Shown: positions 15,620 to 25,033, numbered from the stretch's first letter. The stretch: 64,000 bases of DNA from Haloplanus rubicundus (GCF_003342675.1 NZ_CP031148.1:1984001-2048000), one strand, 5' to 3'. Numbers and translations: made by a program. The notes: generated from the letters alone by a model not told the origin.

Positions 15620-17251
15620 ATGACTGGACACGCACAGACGCTCCGACCGTTTCTGTCGCGGGCGGCGCAGCTGTACCCCGACCGAGAACTCGTCGCCCGG
15701 ACGGCCACGGGGACGGTTCGGTACACGTACGCCGAGTACGCGGACCGCGTCGGCCGACTGGCGAGCGCCCTGCGCGACGCCGGTATCGGCCGCGGCGACC
15801 ACGTGGCGACGATGTGCTGGAACCACGACCGCCACGCCGAAGCCTACTACGCGGTGCCGAACCTCGGTGCCGCGTTGCATACGATCAACCCGTTGTTGCC
15901 CGCGGACGACGTTCGAACTATCGTCGCCGAGGCGGCCGACCGACTCCTCCTCGTCGACGCGTCGCTCGCCGGCGCGCTGACCGAGGCCTACGACCCCGAC
16001 GCCTTCGAGAGCGTCGAGCAGGTGGTGGTCGTCGACGGCGAGGCGTCAGGTCTCCCGTTCGACGCCGTCGATATCGACGCCTTCGTCGCCGGTCACGACC
16101 CCGACCCCGACTACCCCGAACTCGCCGGCGACGACCCCGCCGGCCTCTGTTACTCCTCGGGGACGACCGGCGACCCGAAGGGCGTCCGGTACACCCAGCG
16201 GATGCTCTGGAGCCACACGATGGCGATTCTGACGCCGGCGGGGCTGGACATCTCCCATCACGACACCGTGATGCCCGTCGTCCCGATGTTCCACATCAAC
16301 GCGTGGGGGCTTCCCTACGCGGCGACGGCGGCCGGTGCCGCGCAGGTCTACCCCGGCCCGTCGCCCGATCCGGCGGACCTCGTGACCCTGATCGAGGACG
16401 AGGGCGTCACCCTCACCGCGGGCGTCCCGACGGTGTGGCTGGGAGTGCTCGACTACCTGCAGGAGCACGACGCCGACCTCTCCGCCCTCGACCGCATCGT
16501 CGTCGGCGGCGCGGCACCCCCCGAACGCCTGATCCGCGCGTTCGACGACCGGGGCGTCGAGGTGGTGCACGGGTGGGGCATGACCGAGACGGCGCCCGTC
16601 GGCGCCGTCTCCCACTGCAAACCCGAGTTGCGCGACGCGGACTACGAGACGCAGTTGGAGAAACGGCTCAAACAGGGGCTGATCCTCCCCGGACTGGAGT
16701 TCCGCGTCGTCGACGACGACGGGGACGAGGTGCCACACGACGGCGAGACGATGGGCGAACTGCTGGTGCGCGGGCCGTGGGTCACCACGTCCTACTACGG
16801 CCGCGAGGACGACGAGGCGTTCGAGGGGTCGTGGCTCCGCACCGGCGACGTGGTGACCGTCGACGGGAGTGGGTACGTCGAACTCGTCGACCGTGCGGCC
16901 GACGTGATCAACTCCGGGGGCGAGTGGATCTCCTCGCAGGCCGTCGAGAACGTCATCATGGACGACGAGCGCGTGCGCGAGGCGGCCGTCGTCGGCGTCC
17001 CACACGACCGCTGGGGGGAACGCCCCGTCGCGTACGTCGTCACCGACGCCGACGACCGCGAGGCGCTGATCGACGCCGCGGGCGAGCGGGTCCGCGAGTC
17101 CTACCCCGACTGGTGGACGCCCGACCGATTCGAGTTCGTCGACAGGCTGCCCAAGACGGCGACGGGCAAGTTCGACAAGGTGGGGCTCAGAGCGCGGTTC
17201 GAGGGGTCGCTCGACGGGAGCGTCGACGCCGACCCGCCGGACGGGGACTGA
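15620..17251 (+). CDS. AMP-forming acyl-CoA synthetase, medium/long-chain type
   Basis: Activates a carboxylic acid to its CoA thioester with ATP, giving AMP and PPi. The 543 residues show the AMP-binding motif YSSGTTGDPKG, VVHGWGMTET, the hinge LRTGDVVTVDGSGYVELVDR and the C-terminal PKTATGKFDK lysine. The closest type is AlkK-like fatty acyl-CoA ligases. It stands at the start of a region rich in dehydrogenases, SDRs and a second synthetase, consistent with fatty or organic acid degradation. Exact chain length preference cannot be told. Confidence 0.92.
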   Translation: MTGHAQTLRPFLSRAAQLYPDRELVARTATGTVRYTYAEYADRVGRLASALRDAGIGRGDHVATMCWNHDRHAEAYYAVPNLGAALHTINPLLPADDVRTIVAEAADRLLLVDASLAGALTEAYDPDAFESVEQVVVVDGEASGLPFDAVDIDAFVAGHDPDPDYPELAGDDPAGLCYSSGTTGDPKGVRYTQRMLWSHTMAILTPAGLDISHHDTVMPVVPMFHINAWGLPYAATAAGAAQVYPGPSPDPADLVTLIEDEGVTLTAGVPTVWLGVLDYLQEHDADLSALDRIVVGGAAPPERLIRAFDDRGVEVVHGWGMTETAPVGAVSHCKPELRDADYETQLEKRLKQGLILPGLEFRVVDDDGDEVPHDGETMGELLVRGPWVTTSYYGREDDEAFEGSWLRTGDVVTVDGSGYVELVDRAADVINSGGEWISSQAVENVIMDDERVREAAVVGVPHDRWGERPVAYVVTDADDREALIDAAGERVRESYPDWWTPDRFEFVDRLPKTATGKFDKVGLRARFEGSLDGSVDADPPDGD

Positions 17252-17254
17252 CGG

Positions 17255-18001
17255 TTACCCGAGCACGAGTATCGCGGCGCCGAGCACGACGGCGACGGCG
17301 CCGATCAGCAGCCCCGCGAGCGACGTCGTCGACAGCCGACGGAGCGCGTTGCCGGCGCTTCCCGTCGAGACGACGAGCGGGTCGAGGCGGCCGTCGCGGA
17401 CGCGGCCGGCCACGGTCACGTCGTCGCCGGGCGACGCGCGGCGCTCGCTGTACCGCCGGCGGCCGAGCGAGAGCGTCCGCGTGACGGGAACGAGCGGGGC
17501 GGGGGGTGCCGTCCAGACCGTCTCCCGTCCGAGACCGTCCGTCTCGCGTTCGTACCGGGCGATCCGCTCCGGTGGGTCGTCGTCGGGACCGACCGTCGCG
17601 ACGACGGTCGAATCGAGTGCCACCGTGCGGACCGGATCGGCGACCGACACCCTCGCGTGTGGCGTCCGCACGGCGAACGCCGTACTTCGGGTCGGCTCGT
17701 GAATCGTCACGTCCGTCGGGAGGAAGAAGGCGCCGGGGCGGCGTTCCTCGACGACGGCACGGTGGGCGACGCAGTCGACGCCGCTGAACGGCGCCGTGAG
17801 CGTCCGCTCGGCGTCGACGGCGCCCGAGACGCGGACGAGCGCCCCCTCGGCGACGCCGTCGATCCGATCGACGGGGTCGGCGCGGGCGAGCGCGGCCGTG
17901 CGCCACAGGTGGCGGACGCTGACGAGACAGACGAACGCGCCGAGCAGGAGGGTGGCGACGCCGAAGAGGGCGGGGAGAGCGGGCAGAGCGGGGAGGGCCA
18001 T
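17255..18001 (-). CDS. GIDE-like membrane protein
   Basis: A 248-residue protein with a membrane helix at each end (about 5-27 and 225-247) and a soluble beta-rich middle. It contains ALVRVSGAVDAERTLTAPFSGVDCVAHR, resembling the GIDE domain found in eukaryotic mitochondrial E3 ligases (MUL1) and in prokaryotic proteins of unknown function. It has no RING finger. It converges tail to tail on the acyl-CoA ligase with a three-base gap. Its function is unknown; a role in membrane homeostasis is a guess. Confidence 0.65.
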   Translation of the reverse strand: MALPALPALPALFGVATLLLGAFVCLVSVRHLWRTAALARADPVDRIDGVAEGALVRVSGAVDAERTLTAPFSGVDCVAHRAVVEERRPGAFFLPTDVTIHEPTRSTAFAVRTPHARVSVADPVRTVALDSTVVATVGPDDDPPERIARYERETDGLGRETVWTAPPAPLVPVTRTLSLGRRRYSERRASPGDDVTVAGRVRDGRLDPLVVSTGSAGNALRRLSTTSLAGLLIGAVAVVLGAAILVLG

Positions 18002-18067
18002 ACCGGCCGTTGCGGGGACGCACCACCTAAATCCCGCGACGCCGGTACTGGCGTACGATACGCAGTA

Positions 18068-19300
18068 TCAGGACCGACGCGGACTGTCCGGCGCCAAGGC
18101 GTCGTCGTAGATGGTCGTATAGAGATCGGCAATCTCGTCGCGGGTCGGCTTTCGCGGGTTGTTGTCCGGCGATCCGGAGTCGATGGCGTCCTGTGTCATT
18201 TCGTCGACGACGGAGAGGTAGTCGTCCCGCGAGGGTACCTCGCCGAAATCGTCGAGATAGCCGGTCAGATCCACGTCCCGACAGAGCCGGAGGACCCCCT
18301 CCGCGGCCGCGTCGGCGGCCTCGCGAGTGGGGGTGTGAGCGTCCGCGACGCCGAGGATGCGCGCGATTTCCGCGTACTTCTCCGGCGCCGCCATCGACGA
18401 GAAGTCGACGACGTAGGGGAGGATGAGGCCGTTCGCCAGCCCGTGGGGGATGTGGAGTTGGGCGCCGAGCGGCCGCGCGAGACCGTGGACGAGGGCGACG
18501 GAGGCGTTGGTGAACGCCTGCCCCGCCTGCAACTGTCCGACCATCACGTCCGCACGGGCGTCGAGGTTGTCGCCGTTGGCCCACGCGACGGGGAGCGAGC
18601 GGGCGATGCGCTCCATCGCCTGTTCGGCGTAGCCGTCGGGGACGCTGTAGGATTTGACCGAGACGTACGCCTCGATGGCGTGGGTGAGCGCGTCGATGCC
18701 CGTAAACGCCGTGTGGCTCTTGGGCAGGGAGACGGTGAGTTCGGGGTCCTCGATCGCCACGTCGGGGACGACGTTCGCGGAGACGATGAGGAACTTCGTC
18801 GACGTGGATTCGTCGCTGACGACGACCGACCGGGTGGCCTCGCTGCCCGTGCCCGCCGTCGTGTTGACGGCGATCAGCGGCGGCGAGGGGTTCGGCACCC
18901 CTTCGTACCCCGCACGGTCGACGCCGAAATCGCGGATCGAGCCGTCGTTGGCCGCGAGGATGCCGACGCCTTTCCCCGTGTCGATGGAGGACCCACCGCC
19001 GAGCGTGACGATCAGGTCGCAGTCGTTGCGCTCGTACAGGTCGTGGGCGGCCTCGATGTTCTCGACGGTCGGGTCGGGGCGCACGTCGGTGTAGACGACG
19101 GCCTCGACGCCCGCCGCGTCGAGTCGGTCGACGACCGTGTCGCCGTGGAACTCGAAGATCTGTTCCGTCGCGACGACGAGCGCCGTGTCGCCGTAGCGCG
19201 CGGCGTGGTCGCCGACGGTGTCGACCGCGCCGACGCCGAGTTCGATCCGTCCCGGCGAGACGACGGTGCGCGTCTCGTTCGACAGTACAGTGTCGTGCAT
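18068..19300 (-). CDS. Iron-containing alcohol dehydrogenase
   Basis: A 410-residue group III dehydrogenase, NAD(P)-dependent. The dinucleotide segment is VTLGGGSSIDTGKG; metal ligands are the Asp and His of GIDALTHAIEAY, the His of LVHGLARPLG and the His of IPHGLANG. Also present is TTAGTGSEAT, typical of the butanol/1,3-propanediol group. It oxidises a primary alcohol or reduces an aldehyde; the natural substrate is unknown. A second, diverged member is at 20050, separated by a flavin reductase-like gene on the other strand. Confidence 0.93.
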   Translation of the reverse strand: MHDTVLSNETRTVVSPGRIELGVGAVDTVGDHAARYGDTALVVATEQIFEFHGDTVVDRLDAAGVEAVVYTDVRPDPTVENIEAAHDLYERNDCDLIVTLGGGSSIDTGKGVGILAANDGSIRDFGVDRAGYEGVPNPSPPLIAVNTTAGTGSEATRSVVVSDESTSTKFLIVSANVVPDVAIEDPELTVSLPKSHTAFTGIDALTHAIEAYVSVKSYSVPDGYAEQAMERIARSLPVAWANGDNLDARADVMVGQLQAGQAFTNASVALVHGLARPLGAQLHIPHGLANGLILPYVVDFSSMAAPEKYAEIARILGVADAHTPTREAADAAAEGVLRLCRDVDLTGYLDDFGEVPSRDDYLSVVDEMTQDAIDSGSPDNNPRKPTRDEIADLYTTIYDDALAPDSPRRS

Positions 19301-19381
19301 GACACCACGGAAGTCGGCCGTGACGGTCTTATAGATTGGCGGCGCGGCCGGAACGCCTCACGCCGCGTCCGTATCGCCGAA

Positions 19382-19389
19382 GGTTTATC
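19382..19389 (+). promoter_or_regulatory. TATA box of the FAD/NAD-binding reductase gene
   Basis: GGTTTATC lies about 26 bases ahead of the ATG at 19412. Confidence 0.5.
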
Positions 19390-19411
19390 CCCGCCACCCC
19401 TGGTGGGAGGC

Positions 19412-20035
19412 ATGACAGCAGTCACCGTCGACGCCGTCGAGGAAGTCGGCACACGGACCGTCGCGCTCGAACTCCGGACGCCGGACGGCTTCGACGCCGA
19501 ACCCGGACAGTTCTTGCTCGTCCGGGCCACCGTCGACGGGGTCGAGGAGACGGGCTACTACACCCTCTCCTCGCCCGACACCGAGGGGACGATGGAGATA
19601 ACCGTCGAGTACGTGCCGGAGGGGACGCTCGCGCCGTGGCTGGCCGAACGGACGCCGGGCGACGAGATAGAGATCGAAGGGCCGTTCGGCGACGTGCGCT
19701 ACACGGGCGACGGCCCGGCCGTCGTCCTCGCCGAGGGGCCGGGCATCGGCCCGGCGGTCGGCATCGCCGAACGCGCCCGCGGAGCGGGCCACGACGCCAC
19801 CGTGATCTTCTGGGGCGAGGACCCGCCCCACCGTGACCGCCTCGACGCCCTCGACGCCGACGGCGCGACGGTCCTCGTCGTCGGTTCGCTCGACGAGGCC
19901 GTGGACACCCTCGTCGGCGCCGCCGAGGCGACGGTGTACGTCTTCGGCTTCGAGTCCTTCGTCCGCGACGCGAAGACCGTCGCGGAGGCGGCCGGCGTCG
20001 CCGACGTACGCGCCGAGAGCTTCGGGCCGCGCTGA
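19412..20035 (+). CDS. Ferredoxin reductase-fold FAD/NAD-binding protein (PyrK-like)
   Basis: A 207-residue two-domain reductase. The N-terminal FAD-binding barrel has GQFLLVRATVDGVEETGYYTLSSPD, close to the RxYS motif but with YYTLSS. The C-terminal NAD part shows LAEGPGIGPAVGIAE, a version of the usual GGxGxxP motif, and ends with VYVFGFESFVRDA. It has no iron-sulfur cysteines, so unlike true PyrK it needs a separate carrier. It may move electrons between NAD(P)H and a ferredoxin for the neighbouring dehydrogenases; this is inference. Confidence 0.82.
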   Translation: MTAVTVDAVEEVGTRTVALELRTPDGFDAEPGQFLLVRATVDGVEETGYYTLSSPDTEGTMEITVEYVPEGTLAPWLAERTPGDEIEIEGPFGDVRYTGDGPAVVLAEGPGIGPAVGIAERARGAGHDATVIFWGEDPPHRDRLDALDADGATVLVVGSLDEAVDTLVGAAEATVYVFGFESFVRDAKTVAEAAGVADVRAESFGPR

Positions 20036-20049
20036 GTCGCCCACCCCAC

Positions 20050-21255
20050 CTACCACGCCGCGTCGAGTACGTCTCGAACGTCCGCGACCGACGGGTCCAG
20101 CCCCGCGGGCACCGTCGTCAGCAGCGGGTCGTCGACGATCCGTTCGGCCACGTCGTCCAGATCGGACCGCGCGAGGCCGTCGATGGCTCGCAGGCGGGTC
20201 GGGAGGCCGAGGCCGTCTCGCACGTCGGCCACCGCGTCGACGACGGCCGAGGCCGTCGCGTCGGCGTCGGCTGCTGTGACGCCCAGCGCCTCCGCCAACA
20301 GGTCGCGCCGGCCGTCCACCTCCTCGAACAGGTACCGGAGGACGTGGGGCGCGACGATGCCGTGGACGACGCCCTGGTGGGCCTCGGTGTTCCGTGAGAA
20401 GCCGTGGCCGAAGGCGTGGACGAGCGAGAGTTTGTACGCCCCGGGTTCGGAGACGCCGTACTGCACGCAGACGATGCCGGCGAGCACGTCGTCGAGTCGG
20501 TCGGACTCCATCGGGTCCTCGCGGAGCGTGGGGAGACCGGACCGAAGGAGTCGGAGGCCGCGGGCGGCCGTGCCGTCGGTGATCGGCGTCGAGTTGCGCG
20601 TGTAGAGCGCCTCCACGCCCTTGTCGAAGCCGTTCATCGCCGAGGCGGTCAGGACGGCCGTGGGCGTCGTCCGGAAGAGGTCGGCGTCGTACCCGATCGC
20701 CGCGGGCATGAGTCGCGCGTCGCCCACGCCGCCGCTCGGGGGGTCGTCGGCGTCGGGACCGTGCGCGAACGTCACGCCCGCGACGGTGGAGAGGTCGGCG
20801 CCCGCGAGCGTCGTCGGGACGGCCACGACGGGGAGCGGGTCGCCCGCGGCGAGGGCGAGCGACGCCTCGTCGATTGCCCGATGGCCGGCCTCGTCCGGAT
20901 CGTCGTGGGTGGTCAGCGTCGCCATCACCGTCGCCACGTCGAGGGAACTCCCGCCGCCGACGGCGACGAGGACGTCGGCGTCGACGGCGCGGGCGCGCCG
21001 GACGCCCTCGATGGCCGTGCCGAGGTACTTCTCGGGCGTCGTCTCGTCGAAGACGCCGGCGAGTCGGTCGCCCAGTCCCTCGCGGACCGGGTCCATCACC
21101 GCCGGCGTCGCGCCGACGGTGGTGCCACAGACGACGAGGGCGCGCTCCCACCCGTGGCGCTCGCACGCCGCCTCCAGATCGGTCACGCAGCCGGGGTAAC
21201 ACGCGATCTCGCCCGGCCGGTACGCGAACTCGAACCGCCGTCGATCGTCGGTCAT
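20050..21255 (-). CDS. Iron-containing alcohol dehydrogenase family protein (maleylacetate reductase-like), atypical ligands
   Basis: A 401-residue homologue of the same superfamily with VAVGGGSSLDVATV for NAD. It lacks the GTGSE loop and has PTTLAGADLS instead. At the first metal site it reads AMNGFDKGVEALY where relatives have DALxHAxEA or MNALAHAVEA; the second ligand position is Lys instead of His. The later His residues (LVHAFGHG, HQGVVHG) are present. Metal independence, as in some maleylacetate reductase relatives, is possible. Start at 21255 is chosen over a GTG-like extension. The substrate is unknown. Confidence 0.82.
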   Translation of the reverse strand: MTDDRRRFEFAYRPGEIACYPGCVTDLEAACERHGWERALVVCGTTVGATPAVMDPVREGLGDRLAGVFDETTPEKYLGTAIEGVRRARAVDADVLVAVGGGSSLDVATVMATLTTHDDPDEAGHRAIDEASLALAAGDPLPVVAVPTTLAGADLSTVAGVTFAHGPDADDPPSGGVGDARLMPAAIGYDADLFRTTPTAVLTASAMNGFDKGVEALYTRNSTPITDGTAARGLRLLRSGLPTLREDPMESDRLDDVLAGIVCVQYGVSEPGAYKLSLVHAFGHGFSRNTEAHQGVVHGIVAPHVLRYLFEEVDGRRDLLAEALGVTAADADATASAVVDAVADVRDGLGLPTRLRAIDGLARSDLDDVAERIVDDPLLTTVPAGLDPSVADVRDVLDAAW

Positions 21256-21308
21256 GCCGGTGATACGGCCACCGCGGAACATAAACCATCGTCCCGACCG
21301 ACGGTACA

Positions 21309-21315
21309 GTTATTT
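21309..21315 (+). promoter_or_regulatory. TATA box of the SDR gene at 21339
   Basis: GTTATTT is centred about 27 bases ahead of the ATG at 21339, in the divergent gap with the dehydrogenase gene. Confidence 0.5.
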
Positions 21316-21338
21316 CGCTCGCTCCGGAGCCGTGAGAT

Positions 21339-22121
21339 ATGCAGGTGTCCGATATGCGCGCCATCGTCACCGGCGGCGGCCGTGGCATCGGGGAGGCGAT
21401 CTGTCTCGAACTCGCCGACAACGGCGCCGAAATAGCCATCGCCGACGTGGACGAGGAGGGGATGGCGGCGACCGTCGAGCGGATCGAAGCCGAGACCGAG
21501 GCGACGGCCGCGTCGTACGCCGTCGACCTCGCCGACCCGGCCCTCGTCGACGAACGGGTCGACGCGATGCTCGACGACCTCGGCGGCGTCGAGATTCTGG
21601 TCAACAACTCCGGAATCATGGGGCCGACGGCACCCGTAGAGGACGTGACCGTCGAGGAGTGGGACCGGACGATGCACGTCAACCTCCGCGGGCAGTTCCT
21701 CACCTGCCGGGCCGTCCTGCCGACGATGAAGGCCGCGGAGTTCGGCCGCATCGTCAACATCGCCTCGATGACGGGGAAGAACCCACTCTACAACCGAGCA
21801 CCGTACGCCGCCTCGAAGATCGGTGTCATCGGGCTGACGCGGACCCTCGCCGACGAGGTGGGCGACCACGACATCAACGTCAACGCCATCTGTCCCGGGC
21901 CGGTCGACGGCCCACGCCTCGATCGCGTCTTCGAGGGACAGGCCGAGGCACGTGGCGTGCCCGTCGAGCGAGTCCGCGAGGAGGCGAGAGCCGAGAGCGC
22001 CCGGGGCGAACTCGTCCAGCCCGAGGACGTGGCCCAGCTCGCCCGGGTTCTCTGCTCGCCCGACGCCGACCGGATCACCGGGCAGGACCTCAACGTCTCC
22101 GCCGGCCGGGTGATGTTCTGA
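21339..22121 (+). CDS. Short-chain dehydrogenase/reductase
   Basis: A 260-residue classical SDR: TGGGRGIGEAI (TGxxxGxG) at residues 10-20, DVDEEGMAA as the cofactor loop with Asp favouring NAD, NNSGIMGP (NNAG equivalent), the catalytic Ser in NIASMTGK, and YAASK (YxxxK). The C-terminal ends with DRITGQDLNVSAGRVMF. Substrate unknown; 3-oxoacyl reductase or polyol/sugar dehydrogenase are equally possible. It is tail to tail with acsA. Confidence 0.9.
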   Translation: MQVSDMRAIVTGGGRGIGEAICLELADNGAEIAIADVDEEGMAATVERIEAETEATAASYAVDLADPALVDERVDAMLDDLGGVEILVNNSGIMGPTAPVEDVTVEEWDRTMHVNLRGQFLTCRAVLPTMKAAEFGRIVNIASMTGKNPLYNRAPYAASKIGVIGLTRTLADEVGDHDINVNAICPGPVDGPRLDRVFEGQAEARGVPVERVREEARAESARGELVQPEDVAQLARVLCSPDADRITGQDLNVSAGRVMF

Positions 22122-22127
22122 CCGCCC

Positions 22128-24134
22128 TCAGCGCGCCGCCTCGATCTCGTCGAGCACGTCGGGGTTCTCGATGCTGCTCATGTCGCCGAGTTCCTCGCCG
22201 GTGTAGATGGCCTCGATGGCCCGGCGGATGATCTTCCCGCTCTGGGTCTTGGGGAAGGCGTCGACGAACAGCACCTCGCGGGGTCGGAACGGTTTCCCCA
22301 ACTCCTCGCCGACGGTGTCACGGACCGCCTCGCGCAGGTCGTCGCTCTCCTCCTCGCCGGCTTCGAGGACCACGTAGAGGACGACGGCGGTGCCCGTCGT
22401 GTCGTCGGGGACGCCGACGGCCGCGGCCTGATTCACCGCGTCGTGTTCCATCGCGGCGCCCTCGACTTCGGCGGGACCGACCTTCCGACCGGCGACGTTG
22501 AGGGCGTCGTCCGCGCGGCCGTGGAGGAACCAGAAGCCGTCCTCGTCTTTCTGTGCCCAGTCGCCGTGGTCCCACAGATCCTCGAACGAACTCCAGTACT
22601 CCTCCAGATACCGCTCGTCCCCGCTCCAGAGCGACTTCGTCATGCTCGGACAGGAGTCGCGGGCGACGAGGAAGCCGCGTTCGTGGCTGTCGGCGATGGA
22701 GTCGCCGTTGCGGTCCACGATGTCGATGTCCATGCCGAGCCCCGGCCCGCCGAGGGTGCAGGGCTTGAGCGGCGTGATCGGCATGGGCATGAGAAAGCAG
22801 CCCATGATCTCCGTCCCGCCCGAGATGTTGATGATCGGGGTGTCGCCGCCGCCGACCTCCTCGTGGAACCAGAGCCACGACTCGGGGTCCCACGGTTCGC
22901 CGGTCGACCCCAGTAGACGGAGGCTGGAGAGATCGTAGCCCTCGACCCACTCGTCGCCCCGCTTGCGCAGGGCGCGAATCGCGGTCGGCGAGATGCCGAA
23001 CTGCGTGATGCCGTGGTCGTCGATCATCCGCCAGAACCGGTCGGGCTGGGGGTGGTCCGGCGCCCCCTCGTACATGACCACCGTGCCGCCGTGGGCGTGG
23101 GTGCCGATCAGCGTCCACGGCCCCATCATCCAGCCGATGTCGCTGACCCAGAAGAAGCGATCCGAGGGCTTGAGATCCATCCCGAAGTAGACTTCCTTGG
23201 CCGCCTGCAGCAGCGCGCCGGCGTGGGTGTGGACGATGCCCTTCGGCTTCCCCGTCGTCCCCGAGGAGTACAGCAGCATCGACTCCTGATCCGAGGGGAG
23301 GGATTTGGACTCGTAGTCGTCGGCCGCCTCGGCGACCGACTCGGCCCACAGTTCGTCCCGGTCGTCGTCCCACGGGATCGCCCCCTCGCTCGCGAGGCCG
23401 AGACGGTCGTAGACGACCGTCCGCTCGACGTGCCCCGCCTCGTCGATGGCCTCGTCGGCCGACTCCTTCAGTGTCACCTGACTCCCGCGGCGGTAGAAGC
23501 CGTCGCCGGTAAAGAGGACCGAACACTCGGCGTCGCCGATGCGGGTGGCGGTGGCGTCGACGCCGAATCCGGAGAAGATGGGAACCGCGACGGCTCCCAC
23601 CTTGAAACAGCCGTAGAGGATGGCGATGACCTCGGGGACCATCGGCATGTAGAGGCCGACGGTGTCGCCGGTTCCCACCCCCTCGGACTCCAGATAGTTC
23701 GCCACCCGGTTCGACTGCCGGGCGAGTTCGTGGTAGGTCACCTCGCGCACCTCGCCGGGTTCGCCCTCCCAGATGCAGGCGACTTTGTTGCGCTCCGCCG
23801 CGTCCGGCGCCGCGTACCGGTCGACCGTGTTGTGGGCGACGTTGAGTCGGCCGCCGGGGTACCAGTCCGTGAACTGTGGCCCCTCGGCGTCGTTGCGGAC
23901 CGCGTCGTAGCCCTCGAAGAAGTCGATGCCGAGGTAGTCGACGAGTTCGTCCCAGAACCACGTGACCCCCGACCGTGGCTCCCCCTCGACGTTCGAGGTG
24001 GTCCGCTCGATCAACTCGTCGTAGTCGTCGATGTCGTAGGTCCGCATGAAGTCGTAGACGTTCGTCGACTCGACGAACGACTGCGAGGGGCTGTAGACGA
24101 CCGCGTCCGTCCGCTGCTCCCGGTCTTCGGTCAT
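22128..24134 (-). CDS. acsA: Acetyl-CoA synthetase family protein, AMP-forming
   Basis: Activates acetate or a related short acid to the CoA ester. The 668 residues match the acetyl-/propionyl-CoA synthetase length. Seen are the N-terminal TWFWDELVDYLGIDFFEGYD and TDWYPGGRLNVAHNTVDRY (ACAS domain), YSSGTTGKPKGIVHTHAG, a GGTE in ISGGTEIMG, HGDWAQKDEDGFWFLHGRADD and FPKTQSGKIIRR with the acetylatable Lys. The W-to-G position controlling chain length was not resolved, so propionate or acetoacetate are alternatives. A second, ADP-forming acetate activation route is at 47117. Confidence 0.92.
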   Translation of the reverse strand: MTEDREQRTDAVVYSPSQSFVESTNVYDFMRTYDIDDYDELIERTTSNVEGEPRSGVTWFWDELVDYLGIDFFEGYDAVRNDAEGPQFTDWYPGGRLNVAHNTVDRYAAPDAAERNKVACIWEGEPGEVREVTYHELARQSNRVANYLESEGVGTGDTVGLYMPMVPEVIAILYGCFKVGAVAVPIFSGFGVDATATRIGDAECSVLFTGDGFYRRGSQVTLKESADEAIDEAGHVERTVVYDRLGLASEGAIPWDDDRDELWAESVAEAADDYESKSLPSDQESMLLYSSGTTGKPKGIVHTHAGALLQAAKEVYFGMDLKPSDRFFWVSDIGWMMGPWTLIGTHAHGGTVVMYEGAPDHPQPDRFWRMIDDHGITQFGISPTAIRALRKRGDEWVEGYDLSSLRLLGSTGEPWDPESWLWFHEEVGGGDTPIINISGGTEIMGCFLMPMPITPLKPCTLGGPGLGMDIDIVDRNGDSIADSHERGFLVARDSCPSMTKSLWSGDERYLEEYWSSFEDLWDHGDWAQKDEDGFWFLHGRADDALNVAGRKVGPAEVEGAAMEHDAVNQAAAVGVPDDTTGTAVVLYVVLEAGEEESDDLREAVRDTVGEELGKPFRPREVLFVDAFPKTQSGKIIRRAIEAIYTGEELGDMSSIENPDVLDEIEAAR

Positions 24135-24259
24135 GCTCCGAATGTGCCACGGAGAGGGTAATAGGTTTTTGCGTCCCGCGAGTCGACCCGTCGCGGGCCG
24201 GCGATGCTGCCGGCGCTCCGACCGGCGACGAACGCGAGCCGTCGTGATTCCCGACGCCC

Positions 24260-25033
24260 CTACCGACCGAACGCGCCCGCGGTGAACCCGTCGTCGACGG
24301 TGAGCACGGTCCCGTTCGTGTACGTCGCGGCGTCGCTGGCGAGGTAGATGGCGGCGCCGACCATCTCCTGAGGATCGGCCAGTCGCCCGTTCGTCGTCCG
24401 GCTGACGATTTCGGCGTGGCGATCGGTCCCCTCGTCGTAGGTGCCGCCGGTCTGTTCCGTGCGGACGAAGCCCGGGCGGATGGCGTTGACCCGAATCTCC
24501 GGGCCGAGTTCCTCCGCGGCGACGCGCGTGAACGCGTCGATGCCGCCTTTCGCCGTCGTGTACGGCACCAGATCCGGGATGGAGAGTCCGTTCGAGATGG
24601 AGGAGATGGGAATGATCGCCCCCTCGTCCATCCGCTCGGCGAAGGTCTGGACGGCGCGGTAGGTGCCGTCGAGCTGTACGTCGAACACCCGTTGCCACTC
24701 GTCCTCGGTGCCGTCGTCGAGGTTCGCCCGCGCGATGTAGCTCTGTGAGGTGACCAGCACGTCGACCCCGCCGAGGGCGTCGACGGTGGCGTCGCGCAGG
24801 GCGACGAGCGACTCGCGGTCCGTCACGTCGCAGGTCCGTTCGACCGTCTCGGCGCCGAGGTCACGGAGTTCGCCCGCCGTCTCGGCCACGTCAGCCTCAC
24901 TCCGACTCGACGCCACCACGTCCGCGCCGTCGGCCGCGAACCCGTGGGCGAGCGCCCGTCCGATGCCGCTGGTCCCCCCGATGACGACCGCTCGTTTGCC
25001 CTCGACCGTGACCGGCGTGTGTTCGTAATCCAT
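24260..25033 (-). CDS. Short-chain dehydrogenase/reductase
   Basis: A 257-residue SDR with GGTSGIGRALA, SRSEADV (Ser-Arg after the second strand favours NADP), SQSYIA at the NNAG position, ISSIS with the catalytic Ser, and YTTAKGG. The end TNGTVLTVDDGFTAGAFGR is typical of the family. The NNAG motif is altered to TSQSY, a deviation but not one that removes the tetrad Ser, Tyr or Lys. Substrate unknown. It belongs to the acsA-BKACE catabolic region. Confidence 0.9.
   Translation of the reverse strand: MDYEHTPVTVEGKRAVVIGGTSGIGRALAHGFAADGADVVASSRSEADVAETAGELRDLGAETVERTCDVTDRESLVALRDATVDALGGVDVLVTSQSYIARANLDDGTEDEWQRVFDVQLDGTYRAVQTFAERMDEGAIIPISSISNGLSIPDLVPYTTAKGGIDAFTRVAAEELGPEIRVNAIRPGFVRTEQTGGTYDEGTDRHAEIVSRTTNGRLADPQEMVGAAIYLASDAATYTNGTVLTVDDGFTAGAFGR

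Noticed and set aside
17657..19411. Long plus-strand frame extending ahead of the reductase at 19412
   Set aside because: The part before 19412 is antisense to the GIDE-like and alcohol dehydrogenase genes; only the last 207 residues form a known fold.
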